Part shown: one piece after another, positions 1 through 5,246 of the stretch | Position numbering within the stretch: position 1 is the stretch's first letter | How the letters are laid out: every line of letters begins with the position of its first letter | From: Clostridia bacterium | GTDB lineage: Bacteria; Bacillota; Clostridia; Oscillospirales; CAG-272 | Direction: 5' to 3' | Assembly: GCA_017452335.1 (NCBI GenBank) | Contig: JAFTMP010000142.1 | Span: 1-11,492, forward strand | DNA length: 11,492 nt | Position numbers and translations under genes: made by a program | The notes under the pieces: generated by a model | Told to the model about the DNA's origin: nothing | What the model saw: only the letters and a program-made list of their open reading frames with translations | Databases searched by the model: none

Positions 1-638
1 AAGTTGACCATCTGGTTACAAAGGGTGGCAAGATGCTTTGCGGGGGCGGAGGTGATCTTGTCGGTTACGCCGCCAAGACCTTCTTTAATGAGCTGCTTGA
101 GCGACCATCCTGCACAGTATCCTGTGAGCATTGCCAAGTCTTGCAGATGAATGTCTGCGTTGCGGTGTGCGTTTGCGATCTCTTCATCGTAAATTTCAGA
201 CAGCCAATAGTTTGCGGTGATGGCGCCGGAGTTGGAAAGGATCAGACCGCCCACCGAGTAGGTGACGGTGGAGTTTTCCTTTACTCTCCAGTCAAGGTCC
301 TTCACATAGGAGTCTACAACTGCCTTGTAATCAAGGTAGGTGGAGTTCATATTTCTGATCTTTTCTCTCTGTTTACGGTAGAGAATATATGCCTTTGCCA
401 CGTCGTCGTAGCCTGCCTTGATCAGCACTGTTTCCACACTGTCCTGAATGTCCTCCACGCTGACCTTGCCGTCCTTTACCTTGGTGGCATAGTCTGCTGT
501 AACCTTCAGGGCGAGCAGATCAATGATATCGTCGTTGTATTCCTTACTTTGTGCTTCAAAGGCTTTTTTAATTGCCGAAGAGATCTTGGAAATATCAAAG
601 GATGTTACTTTTCCGTCTCTTTTAATTACCTGATACAT
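1..638 (-). CDS. nrdD: Anaerobic (class III) ribonucleoside-triphosphate reductase, N-terminal part, cut by left edge
   Basis: NrdD reduces ribonucleoside triphosphates to deoxynucleotides without oxygen, using a glycyl radical. 212 codons are visible. Residues 1 to about 90 form an ATP-cone allosteric domain, opening MYQVIKRDGKVTSFDISKI and continuing through the DSVETVLIKAGYDDVAKAYI region. The catalytic barrel then begins. The hallmark GYCAGWSL is at about 173-180, with Cys175 probably one of the conserved barrel cysteines, followed by KQLIKEGLGG. Where I expect IH-x-HDL the protein reads IHLQDL (Gln166). The rest of the barrel and the C-terminal glycyl-radical site lie off the left edge. 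The start is chosen because a CGGAGG ribosome binding site sits 6 nt upstream. nrdG lies upstream on the same strand, 221 bp away, but nrdD has its own promoter and NrdR boxes. Identity is near certain; completeness cannot be judged. Confidence 0.96.
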   Translation of the reverse strand, partial: MYQVIKRDGKVTSFDISKISSAIKKAFEAQSKEYNDDIIDLLALKVTADYATKVKDGKVSVEDIQDSVETVLIKAGYDDVAKAYILYRKQREKIRNMNSTYLDYKAVVDSYVKDLDWRVKENSTVTYSVGGLILSNSGAITANYWLSEIYDEEIANAHRNADIHLQDLAMLTGYCAGWSLKQLIKEGLGGVTDKITSAPAKHLATLCNQMVN

Positions 639-689
639 AGCGATCCTCCGTTTTCTTTTGTTGTGTTATAATTTATACTTCTCTTGTTA

Positions 690-705
690 CGGTATCTTTA
701 TACCG
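690..705 (-). promoter_or_regulatory. Small hairpin / inverted repeat in the nrdD leader
   Basis: CGGTAT and ATACCG are separated by 4 bases, giving a 6-bp stem in the predicted untranslated leader (about 78 nt) of nrdD. The half-site ATACCG recurs at 739-744 in the same orientation, inside the promoter spacer. It could be a weak RNA hairpin or an operator half-site set. Its small size means chance is a real possibility. Confidence 0.25.
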
Positions 706-722
706 AATTTCGCAGCATGGAT

Positions 723-751
723 ATTGTAACAGATGATCGGTATCTTGTCAA
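723..751 (-). promoter_or_regulatory. Near-consensus sigma-70/A promoter of nrdD
   Basis: Read on the minus strand, -35 TTGACA (751-746) and -10 TACAAT (728-723) are separated by exactly 17 bp. Transcription should start near 716, giving a leader of about 78 nt before the nrdD ATG at 638. The NrdR boxes begin 8 bp upstream of the -35, so this strong promoter is probably held down by NrdR when deoxynucleotides are plentiful. Confidence 0.88.
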
Positions 752-759
752 GAGGGGGA

Positions 760-775
760 ATACAATATTTTGATA
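760..775 (-). promoter_or_regulatory. Promoter-proximal NrdR box
   Basis: The minus-strand sequence is TATCAAAATATTGTAT. Its 10-bp core CAAAATATTG matches the known NrdR core CWATATATWG at 9 of 10 positions. Its centre (767.5) is 32 bp, about three helical turns, from the centre of the second box. That is the tandem geometry known for NrdR, the ATP-cone/zinc-ribbon repressor of nrd genes. The box lies 8 bp upstream of the nrdD -35. Confidence 0.82.
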
Positions 776-779
776 AATT

Positions 780-819
780 TTTTCACCCCAACCACAATAT
801 ATTGTGGTTGGGGTGAAAA
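780..819. repeat. 40-bp perfect palindrome with no spacer
   Basis: Two 20-bp arms are perfectly self-complementary about 799.5. The left arm starts TTTTCACCCCAACC and the right arm ends with its exact complement. The central 16 bp is an NrdR box. The flanking CACCCCAACC/GGTTGGGGTG arms go well beyond what NrdR is known to need. No T tract follows the dyad on either strand, so it is not a canonical intrinsic terminator. It lies between the end of nrdG and the nrdD promoter and could extrude as a cruciform or form a hairpin in nrdG read-through RNA. Confidence 0.9.
792..807 (-). promoter_or_regulatory. Promoter-distal NrdR box
   Basis: CCACAATATATTGTGG contains the exact core CAATATATTG, which matches CWATATATWG at 10 of 10, and it also keeps the flanking CA/TG positions of the 16-bp consensus acaCWATATATWGtgt. 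It pairs with the box at 760-775, leaving a 16-bp interval between the two 16-mers. It is the strongest single piece of evidence for NrdR control of nrdD. It is also the centre of the 40-bp palindrome. Confidence 0.88.
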
Positions 820-859
820 TGTAAGAGAATTTACCTTTATGCTGAATTTGGTATTTTAA

Positions 860-1552
860 TCAAATTCCCCGCAAATGAAGCTCCTTCGTAAACCCTTCAA
901 GGGCGGGTAAAAGGGTGCCGAGCTCTTCTTTGCTAAAAGCCTTGATGCTTTGGTCGATCACCGTTTCTCCCGGCTTAAACGCTTGCAGATACCAGCGCTT
1001 GGCACCGCGAATCAGCTCTCCTGCCCTCATCAGCGACTCCTTTGTGTGCAGTGTGGCACTGACGGTGGTGCGGAATTCATAGTCCACCGAGCCGTTTAAG
1101 AGCAGGTCAATGCTTTGCAGGATGGGGGCAATATCAAACTGTGTAAGCCCTACGGTGCGGGCGTATTCCTCGGGACCGTTTTTGAGGTCCATTGCCACGT
1201 AGTCTACGCCCCCTGCTTCAAGGACCTTGGCAAGAGCGGTGGGACGGGTTCCGTTGGTATCCAGCTTTGTTTTAAAGCCCATTTTTTTCACTTCTAAGAG
1301 AAACTCTGCCACTCCGCTTTGCAGCAGCGGCTCACCGCCCGTTAAGCAGACGGCATCCACCTTCTTTTTTCTGCTTTCCAAAAAGACGAACAGCTCATCC
1401 AGGTCGATAAAGGAATCGTCTTGCGCGCCCAGCGCCAGCGAGGAATTGTGGCAGAAGGGACAGCGCATATTACAGCCCGGCGTAAAAAGCGTTGTGCAAA
1501 TGAGCCCCGGATAGTCCACCATGGACAGCTTTTGAATTCCTTTGATGATCAT
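860..1552 (-). CDS. nrdG: Anaerobic ribonucleotide reductase activating protein (radical SAM), NrdG2-like
   Basis: This 230-residue radical-SAM enzyme would use S-adenosylmethionine and a [4Fe-4S] cluster to install the glycyl radical on NrdD. The opening KLSMVDYPGL-x8-TPGCNMRCPFCHN is typical of the family. Cluster ligands are Cys27, Cys31 and Cys34 (CxxxCxxC), and the SAM-binding TGGEP is at 71-75. Glycyl-radical activases of other enzymes share this fold, but the KLS-VDYPG opening and the neighbouring nrdD favour NrdG. The ATG has a GGAGG site 6 nt upstream, and its first bases overlap the stop of the C_GCAxxG gene (ATGA), implying translational coupling. It is the last gene of the operon. 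The gap to nrdD has no canonical terminator, so some read-through into nrdD is possible. Confidence 0.9.
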   Translation of the reverse strand: MIIKGIQKLSMVDYPGLICTTLFTPGCNMRCPFCHNSSLALGAQDDSFIDLDELFVFLESRKKKVDAVCLTGGEPLLQSGVAEFLLEVKKMGFKTKLDTNGTRPTALAKVLEAGGVDYVAMDLKNGPEEYARTVGLTQFDIAPILQSIDLLLNGSVDYEFRTTVSATLHTKESLMRAGELIRGAKRWYLQAFKPGETVIDQSIKAFSKEELGTLLPALEGFTKELHLRGI

Positions 1553-2037
1553 AGAAGCCCTCCGTTTTTCTCGGGCAGAGGATGATGCTCGATATAGTCG
1601 TCAAGAATGGCGGCGGCAAAGGCGATGCTGTCAATGCAGCCCCTTCTCTTTTTATAATATTCGTCGGTGCGTTCCTCGGGCGCGCCGCCCGCGTTGGGAG
1701 CAATAGAGGAATTTTTTAAAATTTCCGCACAGATCATGGAAGAATTTCTTTTTTCAAACTCTTTTCCGATAACGCGCACTCTTTCGTAGTGCGCCGCCTT
1801 GCCGGCGGTATCGCCGGGCTGATAGTCGCCGTAAAGCAGACCCAAGACCATAAAGGCGCCGCTCAGCGCCCCGCACACAAGGCGCATCCTGCCCATGCCG
1901 CCCCCAAAGGAGGCAGACAGCGCAAGCGCGGTCTGCTCGTCAAGCCCTGTCAGATCCTCAAATGCACAGAGCACCGCTTGGGCGCAGGTGTATCCCTTTA
2001 AAAACTTTTCTTCTGCAAGCTTTGCGTGATCGGTCAT
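1549..2037 (-). CDS. C_GCAxxG_C_C family (redox-type) protein
   Basis: This 162-residue protein has the family signature in order: a GYTCAQAVL segment with Cys18, a glycine-rich SFGGGMGR, VCGALSG with Cys55 (the family's CGAxxG), then Cys103 and Cys134 toward the C-terminus. Family members are small, probably cytosolic proteins thought to be redox-active or metal-binding from these cysteines, but their reaction is not established. I see no signal peptide, though the Ala/Leu/Gly-rich stretch around 57-70 is hydrophobic. The start at 2037 is preferred over the upstream ATG at 2097. It begins at the family-like MTDHAKLAEEKFLKGY, has AAGGA 9 nt upstream, and overlaps the QueG-like stop by 4 bp. 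Its own stop overlaps the nrdG start in the same way, which suggests balanced co-production with NrdG. Confidence 0.85.
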   Translation of the reverse strand: MTDHAKLAEEKFLKGYTCAQAVLCAFEDLTGLDEQTALALSASFGGGMGRMRLVCGALSGAFMVLGLLYGDYQPGDTAGKAAHYERVRVIGKEFEKRNSSMICAEILKNSSIAPNAGGAPEERTDEYYKKRRGCIDSIAFAAAILDDYIEHHPLPEKNGGLL

Positions 2038-2876
2038 GATGTTGTTTCCTTTTCCGGGTTGATGGTCGGGGCGTTGCGTTCTGCGCGCTCTGCCCACAGG
2101 GCAAGATTACGCTGTGGAACTGCACGTCCGCGCCAGGCAAACGCCCGTTTTTCAAATTCTTCCTTGCTCATTGCGTCAAGCCCTTCCGCGGTGAGCGTGT
2201 TGATGCGCTCTTCATAAAAGAAGGGAATGGCTGTCTTTTGTGCGTTTTTATTTAACGGGCAGACCAGCTGGCAGTGATCGCATCCCCAGATCAAGTCTGT
2301 TTTGAAGAACAGCTCTTGCTCTTCGGGGGTAAGCGTTCCCTTTTTTTGGCTGATGCCCGAGGCGCAGTCTTCAAAATGGCAGGGGCAGGCCTGTCTGCAT
2401 TTTCCGCAGTGCAAGCACCCCTCAATGTGCAAAGCAGGCTCGGGAAGCCCGAAGGCAGTGTATTCTAAATCGCTGAGCACCTCGCCAAGAAAGATAAAGG
2501 AGCCGTAGTCCTTGGTAATCAAAAGCCCGTTATCTCCAATGACTCCCAGCCCGCCCAGCCCGCAGGCGTGTACCTCGTTGATGGGTGAGTGGTCGACAAA
2601 GGAACAAAAATGGTGTTCGGGAAAAGCCTCCGATAGCAGAGCGCTCAGCTTCCCCCACAGCTCCTTAGCATAGAGATGGTAGTCCTTGGAGCGGGCGTAA
2701 AGGGAGAGATTTCCCTCGTCCCTTCCTGTGTAATAAGGGAGAATAAAAAGCAGCACCGAGCGTGCATCGGGCAGCGTTCGCTCAAGCAACCGCGGGTTGA
2801 TGACCTTGCAGACCTCAAAGGGCAGGGCAGTATAAAGAGGAATGCCCTCATTTTTAAAAAAAGCTTGAAGATCCAT
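2034..2876 (-). CDS. Short epoxyqueuosine reductase (QueG)-like double [4Fe-4S] protein
   Basis: This 280-residue protein resembles QueG, the cobalamin-dependent reductase of the last step of tRNA queuosine synthesis and a relative of reductive dehalogenases. Visible hallmarks, counted from the chosen start, are DHSPINE with Asp95 at the place of the QueG catalytic Asp, GLGGLGVIGDNGLLI and YGSFIFLGE at about 106-131, a first ferredoxin-like set Cys154/157/160/164 followed by Pro, Cys171, and a second set Cys199/202/206 (CDHCQLVCPLN). It is about 100 residues shorter than E. coli QueG and shows no room for the C-terminal HEAT-like region. The SPINEV replaces the usual GP-x-ER. It could be a true minimal QueG or a paralogue with another reductive role. 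The start at 2876 is chosen over the ATG at 2894 because AAAGGAG lies 5 nt before it. It is the first gene of a three-gene operon. Confidence 0.78.
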   Translation of the reverse strand: MDLQAFFKNEGIPLYTALPFEVCKVINPRLLERTLPDARSVLLFILPYYTGRDEGNLSLYARSKDYHLYAKELWGKLSALLSEAFPEHHFCSFVDHSPINEVHACGLGGLGVIGDNGLLITKDYGSFIFLGEVLSDLEYTAFGLPEPALHIEGCLHCGKCRQACPCHFEDCASGISQKKGTLTPEEQELFFKTDLIWGCDHCQLVCPLNKNAQKTAIPFFYEERINTLTAEGLDAMSKEEFEKRAFAWRGRAVPQRNLALWAERAERNAPTINPEKETTS

Positions 2877-2941
2877 CGCTTCTCCTTTTGCCATGCGTTG
2901 TGGGTGTCTTGCTTGTTTGCACGGAGCACGGCGCTTTCTTT

Positions 2942-2970
2942 ATCATAGCACAGCCGCGGCTGAAAAACAA
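2942..2970 (-). promoter_or_regulatory. Promoter of the QueG-like / C_GCAxxG / nrdG operon
   Basis: On the minus strand, -35 TTGTTT (2970-2965) and -10 TATGAT (2947-2942) are 17 bp apart. The predicted start near 2935 gives a leader of about 58 nt to the ATG at 2876. The spacer holds a 12-bp perfect palindrome, CAGCCGCGGCTG (2951-2962), which could be an operator. No NrdR-like box was found here, unlike at nrdD. Confidence 0.72.
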
Positions 2971-3028
2971 GACTTCTTTTCACACTTTTTTTGAAATTTT
3001 CAAGATGGGAGCAGTTGATGAAAAGTGC

Positions 3029-3057
3029 TTGACAAGAGATGAAAAAAAGGGTAAAAT
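3029..3057 (+). promoter_or_regulatory. Promoter of the gyrB/parE-like gene
   Basis: A consensus -35 TTGACA (3029-3034) and -10 TAAAAT (3052-3057) are 17 bp apart. Transcription should start near 3064, giving a leader of about 66 nt. The divergent operon promoter has its -35 58 bp away. The stretch between them is AT-rich and includes the 13-bp dyad TTGAAATTTTCAA (2991-3003), a possible shared operator or chance. Confidence 0.85.
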
Positions 3058-3077
3058 AAAAAATAAACGATGTGTTG

Positions 3078-3101
3078 CGGTGCCGAAAGCGAAGGGCACC
3101 G
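3078..3101 (+). promoter_or_regulatory. Leader hairpin ahead of the gyrB/parE-like gene
   Basis: CGGTGCC and GGCACCG form a perfect 7-bp GC-rich stem with a 10-base purine-rich loop. It lies within the predicted leader, ending 14 nt before the AAAGG ribosome binding site (3116-3120). It could affect translation or message stability. No riboswitch family is recognised. Confidence 0.35.
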
Positions 3102-3129
3102 AAGGAAGAACGAAGAAAGGCAGAACGAA

Positions 3130-5142
3130 ATGGCGGCAAAGAAGACACCCGTAGAACAGGTAAAAGAAGAATATGGCAATCAGAGCATTACCCAATTAAA
3201 GGGAGCGGATCGCGTGCGCAAGCGTCCCGCGGTGATCTTTGGTTCGGATGGACTGGAGGGCTGTCAGCACGCCGTTTTTGAGATCGTTTCCAACTCCGTG
3301 GACGAAGCGCGCGAGGGCTACGGAAAGGTGATCACCATTACCCGCTTTGCCGATTTTTCAGTACAAGTGGAGGACGATGGGCGGGGCGTGCCCATGGGCT
3401 ACAACGAAAAGGAAAAGAGATACAACTGGGATCTGATCTTCTGTGAGCTGTACGCCGGAGGAAAATACGAAAACAACAAGGAAGGGGCAAACTACGGCTA
3501 CGCACTGGGTCTCAATGGTCTTGGTGCCTGTGCCACCCAGTGTGCTTCTGCCTATATGCAGGTGCGCTCCTATAGCGGCGGCATGCTTTCCGAAATGAAT
3601 TTTAAAAAGGGAAAGCCCGTGGGCAAATTAAAGGAAGAGCCCCTGGCACCCAGAGACAAAAAGCACGGTACCATCATCAAATGGCTTCCCGACTTAGAGG
3701 TCTTTACCGATATTGCCATTCCCAAGGACTATTTTGAGGATATGCTCAAGCGCCAGGCTGTGGTCAACAGCGGGGTGCGCTTTGTGCTGAAGAGTGAGAC
3801 GACGCCCGGAAAATTTGAAAGCCAAGAATTTTATTATGAAAACGGCATCGTTGACCGCGTGAAGGAGCTGTGCAGTGCAACGGAGCTGACCGATCCTGTC
3901 TTTTTCAAGACCGAAACCTCGGGCAGAGACCGCGCCGATATGGACGACTATAAGCTGAAGATGGAGTTGTCCTTCTGTCTTTCAAACAAGGTCAACGTGC
4001 TGGAATACTACCACAATTCCAGCTGGCTGGAGCACGGCGGGTCTCCCGATAAGGCGACCAAATCGGCGTTCGTTTCGGCGCTGAACAAATACATTAAGAA
4101 CGCGGGCAAATATAAAAAGGGAGAATCGCAGATCCTCTTTACCGACGTGGCAGAAAGCCTTGTGCTGGTGGTGAACAGCTTCTCCACCCAGACCTCCTAT
4201 GCCAACCAGACCAAAAAAGCCATCACCAACACCTTTATTGCAGAGGCGATGACCGCTTGGTTTAAGCAGGTTTTGGAGATTTATTTCACCGAAAATCCAA
4301 GAGAGGCTGAAAAGATCGCGGCACAGGTGCTGGTGAACAAGCGCTCCAGAGAAAAGGCAAACGAGGTCAAGCTGGATGTGCGCAAGAAGCTCAGCTCCTC
4401 CATGGATGTGGCAAACCGCGTGGACAAGTTCGTATGCTGCCGCAGTAAAGACCCGCTGGTGAGAGAGGTGTACATCGTAGAGGGCGACTCGGCGCTGTCC
4501 AGCTGTAAGCTCAGCCGCGATGCGGAGTTTCAAGCGATTTTTGCAGTGCGCGGAAAGACGCTCAACTGTATGAAGGCGAATTACGAGCGCATTTTTAACA
4601 GCGAAGTCATCGTGAATATGCTCAAGGTCATCGGATGCGGCGTGGAGCTGGAGGGGAAGGTCAAGGGCGATATGTCCACCTTTGACATCAACAATCTGAA
4701 ATGGAGCAAGATCATCATTTGTACCGATGCCGACGAGGACGGCTTCCAGATCAGAACCTTGATCCTGACGGTATTTTATCGACTTCTGCCCACGCTTATT
4801 GAGATGGGCAAGGTCTATATTGCAGAATCTCCCCTTTACGAGATCACCGTAAAGGATCAGACCTATTATGCCTACAGCGAAAAGGAAAAAGCGGAGATCT
4901 TGGAAAAGATCGAGGGCAAGAAGTATACACTGCAGCGCTCCAAGGGTCTTGGTGAAAACAATCCGGAGATGATGTCGCTGACCACCATGAAGCCCGCATC
5001 AAGAAGGCTCATTCGGGTTACCCCCTCTGAGGCGGCGGCAACCATGGCAATTTTTGAAACGCTCTTGGGAGACGATCTGGAGGGCAGAAAACGGTTTATT
5101 GCCGAGAACGGACGCAATTACATGAACGTGATCGACGTATAA
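3130..5142 (+). CDS. Diverged type IIA topoisomerase B subunit (GyrB/ParE-like)
   Basis: This 670-residue ATPase and toprim subunit should work with a GyrA/ParC-like partner to pass DNA duplexes. The GHKL ATPase shows RVRKRPAVIFGSD (28-40), EIVSNSVDEA with Glu51 and Asn55, DDGRGVP with Asp82 (82-88), AGGKY, LGLNGLGA in place of the usual SGGLHGVGA (126-133), and the QTK lysine at 362. The toprim part has EGDSA (451-455) and DADEDG (533-538), giving the metal-binding acidic set. SKGLGENN replaces YKGLGEMN, and the tail GDDLEGRKRFIAEN is family-typical. Length is normal and catalytic residues are kept, so it is probably active. The substitutions suggest a separate clostridial paralogue rather than the housekeeping GyrB. 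The start at 3130 has AAAGG 9 nt upstream; the in-frame ATG at 3070 would fall almost at the transcription start. No A-subunit gene adjoins it. GyrB versus ParE cannot be settled here. Confidence 0.9.
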   Translation: MAAKKTPVEQVKEEYGNQSITQLKGADRVRKRPAVIFGSDGLEGCQHAVFEIVSNSVDEAREGYGKVITITRFADFSVQVEDDGRGVPMGYNEKEKRYNWDLIFCELYAGGKYENNKEGANYGYALGLNGLGACATQCASAYMQVRSYSGGMLSEMNFKKGKPVGKLKEEPLAPRDKKHGTIIKWLPDLEVFTDIAIPKDYFEDMLKRQAVVNSGVRFVLKSETTPGKFESQEFYYENGIVDRVKELCSATELTDPVFFKTETSGRDRADMDDYKLKMELSFCLSNKVNVLEYYHNSSWLEHGGSPDKATKSAFVSALNKYIKNAGKYKKGESQILFTDVAESLVLVVNSFSTQTSYANQTKKAITNTFIAEAMTAWFKQVLEIYFTENPREAEKIAAQVLVNKRSREKANEVKLDVRKKLSSSMDVANRVDKFVCCRSKDPLVREVYIVEGDSALSSCKLSRDAEFQAIFAVRGKTLNCMKANYERIFNSEVIVNMLKVIGCGVELEGKVKGDMSTFDINNLKWSKIIICTDADEDGFQIRTLILTVFYRLLPTLIEMGKVYIAESPLYEITVKDQTYYAYSEKEKAEILEKIEGKKYTLQRSKGLGENNPEMMSLTTMKPASRRLIRVTPSEAAATMAIFETLLGDDLEGRKRFIAENGRNYMNVIDV

Positions 5143-5157
5143 ACGTCTATGAAAGAC

Positions 5158-5201
5158 AGATCCCGAAGGCGCGCGCTTTCGGGATCTTGTGTTCTTTTTT
5201 T
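5158..5201 (+). terminator. Intrinsic terminator after the gyrB/parE-like gene
   Basis: A perfect 10-bp stem, AGATCCCGAA (5158-5167) with TTCGGGATCT (5178-5187), can be extended by three inner pairs including one G-U. It is followed by TGTGTTC and seven T residues up to 5201. It lies 16 bp past the stop codon. The T run sits about 7 nt from the stem base, so efficiency may be less than ideal. I see no convincing promoter between it and addB, only a weak TTGTGT (5187-5192) with TATTCG (5210-5215) 17 bp downstream. addB may therefore depend partly on read-through. Confidence 0.82.
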
Positions 5202-5246
5202 GGAAAAACTATTCGGAATGTACGCAAGAAGTGGAAAGGAAGGCTT

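Noticed and set aside
33..671. 212-codon plus-strand open frame
   Set aside because: It lies opposite nrdD, whose minus-strand product is unmistakable, and the plus frame has no recognisable domain.
780..819. The palindrome as a rho-independent terminator for nrdG
   Set aside because: No T tract follows the stem on either strand; T residues lie before and A residues after it. Its centre is an exact NrdR box at tandem spacing.
2037..2097. Longer N-terminus for the C_GCAxxG protein
   Set aside because: The extra 20 residues lie inside the QueG-like coding region and are basic and unlike the family, and the ATG at 2037 has a good ribosome binding site.
2876..2894. Upstream ATG at 2894 for the QueG-like gene
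   Set aside because: There is no ribosome binding site before it, whereas AAAGGAG lies 5 nt before the ATG at 2876.
2983..3027. CACTTTT (2983-2989) and AAAAGTG (3021-3027) as a paired operator between the divergent promoters
   Set aside because: Short AT-rich arms 31 bp apart are expected by chance in such sequence, and they do not share a centre with the TTGAAATTTTCAA dyad.
3070..3129. 20-residue extension of the topoisomerase subunit
   Set aside because: It would begin within a few bases of the predicted transcription start, with no ribosome binding site, and encodes part of the leader hairpin.
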